DNA of 64,000 nt from Streptomyces hydrogenans (GCF_014656075.1 NZ_BNBS01000013.1:33667-97666); one strand, 5' to 3'; counted from the first letter of the stretch, positions 25,971-35,210 are shown. Numbers and translations: made by a program. Notes: a model not told the origin generated them from the letters alone.

Positions 25971-26921
25971 TCAGCGTCCGCGCGCCTGCAGCGACGCGAG
26001 GTAGGCGTTGTACTCCGCGAGTTCCTTGTCGCCGTCCCGGTCCGCCTGCCGGTCCTTGCGGACCGCCTGGCGCTGCTCGGAGTGGTACCACTGGTAGACC
26101 AGCGCGATCAGCACCAGCACGGACGGGATCTCGCTGAACGCCCAGGCGATGCCGCCCGCTGCGTTCTGGTCGGCGAGCGCGTCGATGCCGAGCGAGGCCG
26201 GCGGGTTCTTGTACGCCTCCACCATCGGCTGGGTCGCCATCATCATCGCGATGCCGAAGAAGGCGTGGAACGGCATGCCGGCGAACAGCTCCAGCATCCG
26301 CATCACGTATCCGGGCCGGTGCGGGCCCGGGTCCACGCCCATGATCGGCCAGAAGAAGACCAGGCCCACCGCGAGGAAGTGGACCATCATTGCGATGTGT
26401 CCCGGCTTCGACGCCATCAGGGTGTCGAAGAGCGAGGTGAAGTAGAGGCCGTAGAGGCTGGCGATGAACATGCTGATGGTGAAGACCGGGTGCGTGATGA
26501 TCCGCATGTACCGGCTGTGCAGCAGCTTGAGGAGCAGCTCGCGCGGACCGAGGGAGCCGCGGCCGGCCACCGGCAGGGCCCGCAGGGCCAGCGTCACCGG
26601 CGCGCCGAGCAGCAGCAGGATGGGCGAGACCATGGAGATCACCATGTGCTGCACCATGTGCACGCTGAACATGACCATGCCGTAGTCGTTCAGCTTGGTG
26701 CACATCACGAGGGCGATGGTGAGCACGCCGACGGTGAAGAGCACGGTCCTGGCGACCGGCCAGGCGTCACCGCGGCGCCGCAGCCGGACGACCCCCCACC
26801 CGTACAGGCCGAGCGCCGCGAGGCACCCGAAGAGGAAGAACAGGTCGGGAGAGAACTCCAGGCCCCGCCCCAGCGTGAACGGCGGCAGATCCGTGGTCAT
26901 GCCGTGCCCGCTGTGATCCAT
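25971..26921 (-). CDS. CtaG-like cytochrome c oxidase assembly membrane protein
   Basis: 316 residues with about seven transmembrane segments, of the caa3_CtaG family associated with copper delivery or assembly of haem-copper oxidases. Conserved features include DYGMVMFSVHMVQHMVI, SPILLLLGAP, HFLAVGLVFFWPIMGVDPGP and FAGMPFHAFFGIAMM. The N-terminus MDHSGHGM carries two His and two Met before the first helix, possible copper ligands. The C-terminal tail is charged and cytoplasmic. No oxidase genes are adjacent. Confidence 0.9.
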   Translation of the reverse strand: MDHSGHGMTTDLPPFTLGRGLEFSPDLFFLFGCLAALGLYGWGVVRLRRRGDAWPVARTVLFTVGVLTIALVMCTKLNDYGMVMFSVHMVQHMVISMVSPILLLLGAPVTLALRALPVAGRGSLGPRELLLKLLHSRYMRIITHPVFTISMFIASLYGLYFTSLFDTLMASKPGHIAMMVHFLAVGLVFFWPIMGVDPGPHRPGYVMRMLELFAGMPFHAFFGIAMMMATQPMVEAYKNPPASLGIDALADQNAAGGIAWAFSEIPSVLVLIALVYQWYHSEQRQAVRKDRQADRDGDKELAEYNAYLASLQARGR

Positions 26922-26987
26922 CGCTTACTCCTGGAGCCCATTGCGCGCCGAGCCCGTTTCGCGCTTGTTGTCCGCACCAGACTAGAA

Positions 26988-27019
26988 CCGCCCCCGGCCG
27001 CGTTCGCGACCGGGGGCGG
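26988..27019 (-). terminator. Terminator of pfkA
   Basis: A 10-bp perfect stem (26988-26997 with 27010-27019), CCGCCCCCGG and its complement, 31 bp after the pfkA stop. Confidence 0.7.
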
Positions 27020-27049
27020 GTGTCGGGGCACGGCGGGCCCGGCGGGTGC

Positions 27050-28078
27050 TCAGAGCACGCACTCGGCCTCGGCGTAGCGGTCCGCGGGGACCGTCTTCAG
27101 GGTCTCGACGGCCTGGCCGAGCGGCACCATCACGATGTCGGTGCCGCGCAGCGAGGTCAGCATGCCGAACTCGCCGCGGTGCGCCGCCTCGACCGCGTGC
27201 CAGCCGAAGCGGGTGGCGAGGACGCGGTCGTAGGCGGTGGGGGTGCCGCCGCGCTGGACGTGGCCGAGGATGACCGGGCGGGCCTCCTTGCCGAGCCGGC
27301 GCTCCAGCTCGACGGAGAGCTGGTTGGCGACGCCGGTGAAGCGCTCGTGGCCGTAGATGTCGGTGCCGGCGGTCTTGAAGTCCATGGAGGAGCCCTCCAG
27401 CGGCTTCGCGCCCTCGGCGACGACGACGATGGCGAAGCGCTTGCCGTCCTCGAAGCGGGCACCGACGCGGGCGGTCAGCTCGTCGATGTCGAAGGGCCGC
27501 TCGGGGACGACGACGGCGTGGGCGCCGGCGGCCATGCCCGAGTGCAGGGCTATCCAGCCGGTGTGACGGCCCATGACCTCGACGACGAGGACGCGCTGGT
27601 GGGACTCGGCGGTGGTCTTGAGCCGGTCGAGGGCCTCGGTGGCCACGGTGACGGCGGTGTCGAAGCCGAAGGTGACGTCGGTCGACGCGATGTCGTTGTC
27701 GATGGTCTTCGGGACGCCGACGATGGGCAGGCCGGCCTCGGAGAGGAGGTGGGCGGCCTTGAGGGTGCCTTCGCCGCCGATCGGGATGATCGCGTCGAGG
27801 CCGAGGTCGGCGACGTGGCCCCGGGCGCGCTCCACACCGTCCACGAGGTGGGCGGGCTGGACGCGGGAGGAGCCGAGGATGGTGCCGCCGCGGGCGAGGA
27901 TGCCGCCCACCGCGTCGAGGTCGAGCTTCCGGTAGTCGCACTCCAGGAGGCCCTTCCACCCGTCGTGGAAGCCGATGACCTCGTCCCCGTGGTCGACGAC
28001 GGCCCGGTGCACGACGGAACGGATGACGGCGTTCAGACCGGGGCAGTCTCCGCCGGAGGTGAGCACACCAATGCGCAT
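27050..28078 (-). CDS. pfkA: 6-phosphofructokinase
   Basis: 342 residues. Phosphorylates fructose 6-phosphate in glycolysis. Motifs: TSGGDCPGLNAVIR at the start, GGEGTLKAA (101-109), PKTIDNDI (123-130), EVMGRHTGW and the C-terminal LGHVQRGGTP. The donor site reads GGEGT where enteric ATP-PfkA has GGDGS, with a following Lys, as in the actinobacterial group characterised as ATP-dependent. Pyrophosphate enzymes carry GGDD, so ATP is the likelier donor. ATG 28078. It is monocistronic, with a terminator at 26988-27019. Confidence 0.93.
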   Translation of the reverse strand: MRIGVLTSGGDCPGLNAVIRSVVHRAVVDHGDEVIGFHDGWKGLLECDYRKLDLDAVGGILARGGTILGSSRVQPAHLVDGVERARGHVADLGLDAIIPIGGEGTLKAAHLLSEAGLPIVGVPKTIDNDIASTDVTFGFDTAVTVATEALDRLKTTAESHQRVLVVEVMGRHTGWIALHSGMAAGAHAVVVPERPFDIDELTARVGARFEDGKRFAIVVVAEGAKPLEGSSMDFKTAGTDIYGHERFTGVANQLSVELERRLGKEARPVILGHVQRGGTPTAYDRVLATRFGWHAVEAAHRGEFGMLTSLRGTDIVMVPLGQAVETLKTVPADRYAEAECVL

Positions 28079-28266
28079 AGCCCAAAAACCTTTGCAACGT
28101 GGGCCGACTCCCGGACCACGTCGTCCGGCTGGATCCCCGCCACCCTATCGTTGCCGGGTGGCGGGGCCGAACCGGATGTCCGCAGATTGGACACCGTATT
28201 TGCTTACGAATCCAATGTGCGGTAACCCGCTCAGACGTGCGCCTTCGCAGGCGTCCTGATGGTTCG

Positions 28267-28995
28267 TCAGGCGGGCTGCGAGGCGGCCGCGATGCGCTCG
28301 GCGCGCAGCGCCTCGTACCACCGGTCGTCGGTCGGCGGCAGCGCGTTCACGTCGAGGGCCAGCTTCAGCATCAGGTCCGCGATCTGCGGGTTGCGGGCCA
28401 TCACGGGACCGTGCATGTAGGTGCCGAAGACGGTGTCGTTGTACGCGCCCTCGGTGCCGTCGCCGGTGCCGTTGCCGTTGCCGAAGACGGTCCGCGCGAA
28501 GGGGCGGGCCGTCGGGCCGAGGTGGGTGACGCCCTGGTGGTTCTCGAACCCGGTCAGCTGGGGGAGGCCCAGGTGCGGGTCGATGTCGGCGAGCACGTCG
28601 CCGACGCAGCGGGCGCCCTCGCCGCGGACCGTGGTCACGTCGAGCAGGCCGAGGCCCGGCTCGCGCGCGCCGAGGTCGTTGACGAACTCGTGGCCCAGGA
28701 TCTGGTAGCCGGCGCAGACCGAGAAGATGATCGCGCCGTTGGAGGCGGCCCGGGAGAGGCCGCCGTCGCGGCGCAGCCGCTCGGCCGCGAGCCGCTGCGG
28801 CCGGTCCTCGCCGCCGCCGACCAGGTAGATGTCGCCGGAGGTGGGGACGGGCTGGTCGCTGCGGACGTCGACGCGCTCGACGCTGAGGCCGCGCTGGCGG
28901 GCGCGGCGCTCCACGACGAGGACGTTGCCCTGGTCGCCGTAGGTGCTGAGCAGGTCCGGGTAGACCCAGACCACACGCAGGCTGCTGTCACTCAT
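28267..28995 (-). CDS. gatD: Lipid II isoglutaminyl synthase, glutaminase subunit
   Basis: 242 residues, a class-I glutamine amidotransferase of the CobB/GatD type. Nucleophile Cys94 is in IFSVCAGYQILG and the catalytic His is in YMHGPVMARNP; the N-terminus carries VYPDLLSTYGDQGNV. It releases ammonia for MurT, which amidates D-Glu of the lipid II stem peptide. ATG 28995 (MSDSSLRVVWVYPD) lies 31 bp after the murT stop. A frame open upstream to 29040 overlaps murT and is not needed. Confidence 0.95.
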   Translation of the reverse strand: MSDSSLRVVWVYPDLLSTYGDQGNVLVVERRARQRGLSVERVDVRSDQPVPTSGDIYLVGGGEDRPQRLAAERLRRDGGLSRAASNGAIIFSVCAGYQILGHEFVNDLGAREPGLGLLDVTTVRGEGARCVGDVLADIDPHLGLPQLTGFENHQGVTHLGPTARPFARTVFGNGNGTGDGTEGAYNDTVFGTYMHGPVMARNPQIADLMLKLALDVNALPPTDDRWYEALRAERIAAASQPA

Positions 28996-29026
28996 GTCGC
29001 GAGTCCTTCTGCGAGTCGGGGCGGGG

Positions 29027-30274
29027 TCAGTTGCCCACACGGCGGCGGACGTCCTGGAACGCGGTGTAGTTCGCGATCAGCTCGATCTGCCCGGGCGGGG
29101 CCATGGCGACGGCCTCGTCGAGCGTCTCGCAGACGCGGAAGTCGACGCCCGCGACCTCCAGGCGGACCGCGAGGTCCAGCCGGCGGTCGCCGATCACCAT
29201 GATCGGGTGGCCGGCGAGCCGGCCGTAGTCGACGTCCCACAGCCAGGAGGTGTCGGTGCCGTCGGCTCCGCGCGCGTTGACGGAGAGGATGACGGGCGTC
29301 GGCGGCTGGTCGATGAGGGAGAAGGTCTCCAGCCAGCCCGCCGGGTTCTTGGCGAGCAGCAGCCGCAGCTGCCGGTCCTGGAAGGTGACCACGTCGTACC
29401 GGCCGGCCACGGCCTGGACCTGGTACATGCGCTCCAGGGCGACCTGCGGCGGGACGCCGAAGACGGCGGCGACGGCGGCCGAGGTGGCGGCGTTCGCCTT
29501 GTTGGCGCGGCCGGGCAGCTGGAGCCGGATCGGCCAGGCCGAGCCGTGCGGGTCGAGCACGTGGTCGCCGCTGAGCGCCCAGCTCGGGGCGGGGCGGCGG
29601 AAGCCGCACTCGCCGCAGAACCAGTCGTCGCCGGGGCGCTGGAGGACGCCGCCGCAGGAGGGGCACGACCAGGCGTCGTCCTTCCACTCCTGGCCGACCG
29701 CGACCCACACCACGTTGGGCGAGGAGGAGGCGGCCCACACGATCAGCGGGTCGTCGGCGTTGGCGATCACGACGGCCTTGGAGCCGTTGAGCCCCTCGCG
29801 CCACTTCTCGGCGAGCATCCGCGTCTCGGCGGCGCGGTCGAGCTGGTCGCGGGAGAGGTTGAGCAGCGCGATGGCCTTGGGGGTGGTGTCGCGGGCGACG
29901 CCGGCGAGGTACTTCTCGTCGACCTCGATCACGCCGTACTTGGCGTCACTGCCGCCGGCGAGGGCGGAGGTGATGCCCGCGGGCATGTTGGCGCCGAGGG
30001 CGTTGGAGACCACCGGGCCGCTGGCCCGCAGTGCCTCGGCGATCAGCCGGGTCGTGGTGGTCTTGCCGTTGGTGGCGGACACGAGGACGACGTCCAGGTG
30101 CTGCGCGAGCCGTCCCAGCAGGTCGGGGTCGAGCTTGAGCGCCACCCGGCCGCCGATCACCGATCCACTGCCGCGACCGGCCGCCCGCGACACCGCGGCG
30201 GCTGCCTTGCCCGCGGTCACGGCCAGCTTGGCGCGCGGCGACAGCGGCTCTGGATTACCGGGGTGTCCTGACAT
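29027..30274 (-). CDS. murT: Lipid II isoglutaminyl synthase, Mur-ligase-like subunit
   Basis: 415 residues. The Mur-ligase ATPase motif is SATNGKTTTTRLIAEAL (P-loop near 66-76), followed by NLSRDQLDR and NADDP. A Cys4 zinc ribbon is inserted in the central domain (Cys204, Cys207, Cys220, Cys223), as in other MurT proteins, and a MurT C-terminal domain (DUF1727) follows. With GatD it converts D-iso-Glu to D-iso-Gln in peptidoglycan precursors, at the cytosolic face. It is the first gene of murT-gatD, divergent from def. Confidence 0.95.
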   Translation of the reverse strand: MSGHPGNPEPLSPRAKLAVTAGKAAAAVSRAAGRGSGSVIGGRVALKLDPDLLGRLAQHLDVVLVSATNGKTTTTRLIAEALRASGPVVSNALGANMPAGITSALAGGSDAKYGVIEVDEKYLAGVARDTTPKAIALLNLSRDQLDRAAETRMLAEKWREGLNGSKAVVIANADDPLIVWAASSSPNVVWVAVGQEWKDDAWSCPSCGGVLQRPGDDWFCGECGFRRPAPSWALSGDHVLDPHGSAWPIRLQLPGRANKANAATSAAVAAVFGVPPQVALERMYQVQAVAGRYDVVTFQDRQLRLLLAKNPAGWLETFSLIDQPPTPVILSVNARGADGTDTSWLWDVDYGRLAGHPIMVIGDRRLDLAVRLEVAGVDFRVCETLDEAVAMAPPGQIELIANYTAFQDVRRRVGN

Positions 30275-30385
30275 CGTCCTTGATCCTCCTTGCGTCGGTC
30301 GGGGCTCAGCCTATCGAGAACCGGCCAGGAGCCCGAACCACGGCACCGTGCCGACCGTATGAAATGAGGAGGTCACGGCGGACCG

Positions 30386-30391
30386 TACCCT
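30386..30391 (+). promoter_or_regulatory. Candidate -10 box of leaderless def transcript
   Basis: TACCCT ends 7 nt before the def ATG (30399) with no ribosome site between. The GAGGAGG at 30365-30371 is too far away to serve this start. No clear -35 box is seen. Confidence 0.35.
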
Positions 30392-30398
30392 TACGGCC

Positions 30399-30959
30399 AT
30401 GCGAAACCGCCCCATCCCCGGCAGCTCCGGCATCGTCCGGACGATGACCCTGCTCGGCGACCCCGTGCTGCACGCGCCCTGCGCCCCCGTCACCGAGTTC
30501 GGCCCCGAACTCGACGGTCTGGTGGAGTCCATGTTCGCCACCATGTACGCGGCGCACGGCGTCGGCCTCGCCGCCAACCAGGTGGGCGTGGGGCTGCGGG
30601 TCTTCGTCTACGACTGCCCGGACGACGAGGAGGCGCGGCACCTGGGGCACGTGGTGAACCCGCGCCTGGTGGAGGCGGACGGCGAGGAGTACCGCGGTCC
30701 CGAGGGCTGTCTGTCCCTGCCGGGCCTGGAGGCGCCGGTCGCCCGTTTCGACCGCGCGGTGGTGGAGGGCGTCCGCACGGACGGCACCCCGGTCCGCGTC
30801 GAGGGCACCGGTTTCTTCGCCCGCTGCCTCCTCCACGAGCTGGACCACCTGGAGGGCCGCGTCTACGCGGAGCGCGTCACGGGGTGGCGGAGATCACGTC
30901 TGGTCCGGGCGATCCGCAAGCGGCCCTGGGGTGCGGGCGCGTCCGCGCTGGAGGCCTGA
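30399..30959 (+). CDS. def: Peptide deformylase
   Basis: 186 residues. Removes the formyl group from new polypeptides in the cytosol. All three motifs are intact: GVGLAANQVG (55-64), EGCLSLPG (metal-ligand Cys104) and HELDH (His146, catalytic Glu147, His150). The start is set by the -10-like box 7 nt upstream. It has a basic C-terminal extension (RRSRLVRAIRKRPWG) beyond the core. Streptomycetes usually have several def paralogues, and it does not sit next to fmt here. It is divergent from murT. Confidence 0.96.
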   Translation: MRNRPIPGSSGIVRTMTLLGDPVLHAPCAPVTEFGPELDGLVESMFATMYAAHGVGLAANQVGVGLRVFVYDCPDDEEARHLGHVVNPRLVEADGEEYRGPEGCLSLPGLEAPVARFDRAVVEGVRTDGTPVRVEGTGFFARCLLHELDHLEGRVYAERVTGWRRSRLVRAIRKRPWGAGASALEA

Positions 30960-31100
30960 CCGACCCTTTCCCCGGTACGGCTCCGAGGGCGCCCGCCCGG
31001 AGTCGCCACGCCCCCGGCGCCAGGTCCTGCCCCGCTCCGGGGCCGCCCCCACCCGTGCCGGCCGGACCGGGCCGGGCGCGGAGGGCTTCTCCCGGAACCG

Positions 31101-31748
31101 TCAGAAGCCCGGGCCGCCGGGGCGGTCGTCGGCTTCGGCGAGGCGGCCCCAGAGGAGGTCCGCGAGGGAGCGGACGAGTTCGGCGCGGGAGCAGGGGCGC
31201 TCGCCGAGCCACCAGTCGCCGGCGGCGTGCATCATGCCGACGATGCCGTGGCCCCAGATCCGGGCCTGCGCGTCGGCGGCCGGGCCGAGGTCGACGCGCT
31301 CGGCGATGACCTGGCCCAGCTCCTCGCCCATGCGGCGCAGCAGCGGCGCGGAGTGGCGGCCGACGTCGAAGCCCTGCTCGGCCTGGTGGGACTCCTCGGC
31401 CGGGTGCATGAGGAAGCGGTAGACCTGGGGCATCGCCTCGATGGAGGCGAGGTAGGTGTCGAGGGTGGCCTCGACCCGGCGGCGCCGGTCGGCGGGGGCG
31501 TCGAGCGCGGCCCGCAGCGAGGCGAGGAGGGCGTCGGTGTGGCGGGTGGCGAGGGCGCGGTAGAGGCCGCCCTTGTCGCCGAAGTGGCGGTAGAGGATCG
31601 GCTTGGTGATGCCGGCCTCGGCCGCGATCGCGTTCATGGAAGCCTTGGGTCCGTCGCGGAGCACCACCCGGTCCGCCGCCTCCAGCAGTTCGCGCCGCCG
31701 CTGCTCGGCGGGCTTCTGCTGGTCGGTGGTCCGGTGTGCGATGTCCAT
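31101..31748 (-). CDS. TetR-family repressor, divergent from acyl-CoA dehydrogenase
   Basis: 215 residues. The helix-turn-helix is RRELLEAADRVVLRDGPKA, MNAIAAEAGITKPILYRHF and GDKGGLYRALATRH. The ligand-binding half resembles lipid-responsive TetRs (GHGIVGMMHAAGDWWL). ATG 31748 (MDIAHRTTDQQKP) has GGGGAG upstream; longer open frames lie upstream but overlap the control region. It probably represses itself and the acyl-CoA dehydrogenase through the inverted repeat at 31874-31895, in response to an acyl-CoA or similar lipid. Confidence 0.92.
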   Translation of the reverse strand: MDIAHRTTDQQKPAEQRRRELLEAADRVVLRDGPKASMNAIAAEAGITKPILYRHFGDKGGLYRALATRHTDALLASLRAALDAPADRRRRVEATLDTYLASIEAMPQVYRFLMHPAEESHQAEQGFDVGRHSAPLLRRMGEELGQVIAERVDLGPAADAQARIWGHGIVGMMHAAGDWWLGERPCSRAELVRSLADLLWGRLAEADDRPGGPGF

Positions 31749-31856
31749 AAGCGTGTCTCCCCGCCCGTGCGATGACCTGAGGCTGTCGCAACGTAACACC
31801 CGACCGGCACCGCGTGCCGAACGGTCCGATCCGCTTCGCCCGCGCGATCCCGCAGG

Positions 31857-31895
31857 TTGACAGTCGTACCCACCGGTAACAGACTGGTGTTACCG
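31857..31895 (+). promoter_or_regulatory. Promoter and TetR-type operator of acyl-CoA dehydrogenase gene
   Basis: TTGACA (31857-31862), 17-bp spacer, CAGACT (31880-31885). A perfect inverted repeat, CGGTAACA (31874-31881), 6-bp spacer, TGTTACCG (31888-31895), covers the -10 box. GTAAC half-sites recur at 31898-31902 and upstream near 31794. Confidence 0.7.
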
Positions 31896-31921
31896 CAAGT
31901 AACGTACTGCTGGGAGGGAAC

Positions 31922-33139
31922 ATGGCCGAGTTCACGTTCGAGCTCAATGACGACCAGAAGGAAGTCCGTGACTGGCTTCACGGCTTCGCCGCGGACGTCA
32001 TGCGGCCGGCGGCCGCCGAGTGGGACGAGCGTGAGGAGACCCCCTGGCCGATCATCCAGGAGGCGGCCAAGCTCGGAATCTACTCCCTCGACTTCTACGC
32101 GCAGCAGTTCTTCGACCCCACCGGCCTCGGCGTCCCGATGACGATGGAGGAGCTCTTCTGGGGCGACGCGGGCATCGCGCTCTCCATCGTCGGTACCGGC
32201 CTGGCCGCCGTCGGCGTGCTCGCCAACGGCACCGAGGAGCAGATCGGCACCTGGGTGCCGCAGATGTACGGCGACGCGAACGACGTCAAGGTCGCCGCCT
32301 TCTGCTCCTCCGAGCCCGACGCCGGCTCCGACGTCGCCTCGATGCGGACGAGGGCCGTCTACGACGAGGCCAAGGACGAGTGGGTGCTCAACGGCACCAA
32401 GACCTGGGCGACCAACGGCGGCATCGCCAACGTCCACGTCGTCGTCGCCGTCGTCGACCCGGAGCTCGGCTCCAAGGGCCACGCCTCCTTCATCGTGCCG
32501 CCGAACACCCCGGGCCTCTCCCAGGGCCAGAAGTTCCAGAAGCACGGCATCCGCGCCTCGCACACCGCCGAGGTCGTCCTGGAGGACGTGCGGATCCCCG
32601 GCTCCTGTCTCCTCGGCGGCAAGGACAAGCTCGACGAGCGGCTGGCCCGGGCCCGCGAGAAGGCGAAGGCGGGCGGCGGCGAGCGCGTGAAGAACGCCGC
32701 CATGGCCACCTTCGAGGCGTCCCGCCCGGCCGTCGGCGCGATGGCCGTCGGCACCGCCCGCGCCGCGTACGAGGTCGCCCTCGACTACGCGAAGACCCGT
32801 GTGCAGTTCGGCCGCCCGATCATCGAGAACCAGGGCGTCGCCTTCCAGCTCGCCGACATGGCGACCCAGATCGACGCCGCCCGCCTGCTGGTGTGGCGCG
32901 CCTCGTGGATGGCCACCGCCGGGAAGCCCTTCACGAACGCCGAGGGCTCCATGTCCAAGCTGTACGCGAGCGAGGTCGCCAAGTCCGTCACGGCCCAGGC
33001 GATCCAGATCCTCGGCGGCAACGGCTACACCCGCGAGTACCCGGTGGAGCGCATGCACCGCGACGCCGCGATCTACACCATCTTCGAGGGCACCAGCGAG
33101 ATCCAGCGGATGGTCATCGGCCGCGCCATCGGGAAGTAG
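31922..33139 (+). CDS. Acyl-CoA dehydrogenase
   Basis: A 405-residue FAD enzyme that oxidises acyl-CoA to trans-2-enoyl-CoA. Motifs: FCSSEPDAGSDVASM (FAD/substrate loop), LNGTKTWATNGGIAN, KTRVQFGRPI and ILGGNGYTREYPVERMHRDA, ending YTIFEGTSEIQRMVIGRAIG. The catalytic base is expected at the Glu of IFEGTSE. An insertion, KDKLDERLARAREKAKAGGGE, sits between the middle and C-terminal domains. ATG 31922 is preceded by GGGAGGGAAC. Single gene, controlled by the divergent TetR. Chain length cannot be inferred. Confidence 0.95.
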   Translation: MAEFTFELNDDQKEVRDWLHGFAADVMRPAAAEWDEREETPWPIIQEAAKLGIYSLDFYAQQFFDPTGLGVPMTMEELFWGDAGIALSIVGTGLAAVGVLANGTEEQIGTWVPQMYGDANDVKVAAFCSSEPDAGSDVASMRTRAVYDEAKDEWVLNGTKTWATNGGIANVHVVVAVVDPELGSKGHASFIVPPNTPGLSQGQKFQKHGIRASHTAEVVLEDVRIPGSCLLGGKDKLDERLARAREKAKAGGGERVKNAAMATFEASRPAVGAMAVGTARAAYEVALDYAKTRVQFGRPIIENQGVAFQLADMATQIDAARLLVWRASWMATAGKPFTNAEGSMSKLYASEVAKSVTAQAIQILGGNGYTREYPVERMHRDAAIYTIFEGTSEIQRMVIGRAIGK

Positions 33140-33159
33140 CCCCCCGGCGCCCGGGTCCC

Positions 33160-33177
33160 GAGCCCGGGCCCGGGCTC
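33160..33177. terminator. Short palindromic terminator between convergent genes
   Basis: An 18-bp GC palindrome (GAGCCCGGG and its mirror) lies between the dehydrogenase stop and the 198-residue gene, overlapping the latter's stop codon. It can fold into a 7-bp stem. Confidence 0.4.
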
Positions 33178-33772
33178 AGCCGAACCAGACGATCAGGCGG
33201 ACGTTCTCGTCACCGTGGACGGCCGCCAGATCGCGCATGAGCGCCCAGACCGGGCCCCAGCGGTCGCCGTCCGGCGGGGCGAACATCCGCGCCGTGTACA
33301 CCACCGGCCGGTAGACCGCCCCGTCGAGCGGCACCTCGCCGTCCGGCGGCCACTCCCACGGCCACAGGTCCTCGCCGAACAGTTCCTCGGCCGCGTCAAG
33401 CACGGCGAGCGGCGTCCAGCCCACGTGGTCCAGCACGAGCTCGCCGTCCGGACCCGGCACCCACACCCCGATGTGGTTGCCGTCGGCGCGGTCGTTCAGC
33501 GGCGCGTCCCAGTCGACGGCCGCCACCTCGGCCCATGTGGCGTACGAGTGGCTGTGGTTGATCTCGTTGTCGGGGATGTCCTCGGAGGCACCCTCCGGGA
33601 CACCCCGCGCGTCCCACAGCGGACGGTCCACCTGGAGCGCGCCCCCGTACCCGAACAGGATCTCCCGCGCGCTCCGGTCGCGCACCGCCGCGCAGTCGGG
33701 CAGCCAGTCGCGGACCGCCCAGCGCCCGTCCCGCCCCCGCACCTCGATCGCACCCTCGATATCGGTCCCCAT
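33176..33772 (-). CDS. Hypothetical protein, acidic and Trp-rich
   Basis: 198 residues, no recognised family. It is acidic and rich in Trp (WDAPLND, WPWEWPPDGE, VWALMRDL), with no signal peptide or membrane segment. The codon bias matches its neighbours, and the frame is clean from ATG 33772. Such proteins are widespread single genes in streptomycetes. It is convergent with the acyl-CoA dehydrogenase and divergent from the phytase. I assign no function. Confidence 0.7.
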   Translation of the reverse strand: MGTDIEGAIEVRGRDGRWAVRDWLPDCAAVRDRSAREILFGYGGALQVDRPLWDARGVPEGASEDIPDNEINHSHSYATWAEVAAVDWDAPLNDRADGNHIGVWVPGPDGELVLDHVGWTPLAVLDAAEELFGEDLWPWEWPPDGEVPLDGAVYRPVVYTARMFAPPDGDRWGPVWALMRDLAAVHGDENVRLIVWFG

Positions 33773-33890
33773 GCCCGGAAGGCTATCCGCGTGTACGGGA
33801 CGGCCGTTCGGAATTCACGGGTCCGCAAGGGCCGCTCCATCCCGCCTCCGTAGCGTCTCGGCCCGACCGAGACCGCTACCGAGGAGTACC

Positions 33891-35210
33891 GTGAGCGCCT
33901 CCGCTCTGACCGCCCTGGCCGCCGCGCTGACCGTGGTGACCGCGGTCCCCGCCGCCCCCCACCCCGTCCCCGTCACCGCCCGCGCCGAGACGCCCGTCGT
34001 GTACGACGACGAGGCGGGCGGCAACGCGAACGCGGACGACCCCGCCGTCTGGGTCGACCCCACCCGCCCCGGCCGCAGCCTGGTCATCGGCACCCTCAAG
34101 GAGGGCGGGCTCGACGTCTACGGGCTCGACGGCCGCCGCCTCCAGCACCTCGCCGCCCCGCCGGCCCCCGGCGCTGACGCCGCCCCCGGGCGCTTCAACA
34201 ACGTCGACCTCGTCTACGGCTTCGAGCTGAACGGGCGCCGCACCGACCTCGCCGTCGTCAGCGACCGCGGCCGCGACCGGATCCGCGCCTATGCCATCGA
34301 CCCGGCCGCCGTCGCCGCCGGCCGCGCCCCGCTGAGGGACGTCACCGCCGCCGACGTCGCCCCCGTCTTCGCCGCGAACGAGGCGGAGGTCGACGAGCAG
34401 ACCACCTCCTACGGCCTCGCCGCCTACCGCGACGGCGACGACGCCTACGTCGTCGTCTCCCAGCGCGAGCGCAGCCGGCTGCGCCTCCTGGAACTGGAGG
34501 ACCGCGGCGGCCGGGTCGGCTACCGCACCGAGTCCACGCTCGACCTGCCCACCTCCTTCGCCCTGCCCGGCGGCACCTCCTGGCGGCCCTGCGCCGACCC
34601 CGGCGAGCTGCCGCAGGTCGAGGGCATGGCCGTCGACCAGGAGGAGCACGTCCTCTACGCCGCGCAGGAGGCCGTCGGCCTCTGGCGCGTCGAGCTCGAC
34701 GACGAGGAGTTCGAGCGGCCCGAACTCCTCGACCGCGTACGCGAGTACGGCACGCCGTGGACGTACGACGAGGTCGAGGAGGAGTGCGTCCTCGACACCG
34801 CGCACGACCCCGGCCTCGGCGGTGAGCACCTGAGCGCCGACGCCGAGGGCGTCACCGTCTACCACGGCGCCGACGGTGCCGGATACGTCCTCGCCTCCAG
34901 CCAGGGCGACGACAGCTTCGCCGTCTACGCCCGCGAGGGCGACCACGCCTACCTCGGCTCCTTCGCGGTCACCGACGGCACCGCCACCGACGGGGTGCAG
35001 CACTCCGACGGCGCCACCGTGGTGAACGTGCCGCTGGGCAGCGCCTTCCCGAAGGGCCTGCTCGTCACGCACGACGGTGAGGCCACCCCGGCGGACGGCG
35101 ACCGCGAGGGCACCAACTTCAAGTTCACCCGCTGGGACGCCGTCGCCGCCGCCTTCCCGGCGCCGCTGACCGTCGACACCCGCTCCTTCGACCCGCGCGA
35201 CGCCGACTGA
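33891..35210 (+). CDS. Secreted beta-propeller phytase
   Basis: 439 residues. A signal peptide covers about residues 1-28 (SASALTALAAALTVVTAVPAA), then a six-bladed propeller of the 3-phytase family. Motifs include DDPAVWVDPTRPGRSLVIGT near the N-terminus, LDVYGLDGRRLQ, FNNVDLVYGFEL and SSQGDDSFAVY. Acidic residues in the blades bind the Ca2+ needed to hydrolyse phytate to inorganic phosphate. GTG 33891 is chosen for GAGGAG 4 bp upstream and the signal peptide that follows. No PHO box is obvious in the short upstream region. Confidence 0.92.
   Translation: MSASALTALAAALTVVTAVPAAPHPVPVTARAETPVVYDDEAGGNANADDPAVWVDPTRPGRSLVIGTLKEGGLDVYGLDGRRLQHLAAPPAPGADAAPGRFNNVDLVYGFELNGRRTDLAVVSDRGRDRIRAYAIDPAAVAAGRAPLRDVTAADVAPVFAANEAEVDEQTTSYGLAAYRDGDDAYVVVSQRERSRLRLLELEDRGGRVGYRTESTLDLPTSFALPGGTSWRPCADPGELPQVEGMAVDQEEHVLYAAQEAVGLWRVELDDEEFERPELLDRVREYGTPWTYDEVEEECVLDTAHDPGLGGEHLSADAEGVTVYHGADGAGYVLASSQGDDSFAVYAREGDHAYLGSFAVTDGTATDGVQHSDGATVVNVPLGSAFPKGLLVTHDGEATPADGDREGTNFKFTRWDAVAAAFPAPLTVDTRSFDPRDAD

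Noticed and set aside
28186..28216. ATTGGA/TCCAAT inverted repeat with a 19-bp spacer upstream of pfkA
   Set aside because: Short 6-bp arms with a long spacer are expected by chance; not enough to call an operator.
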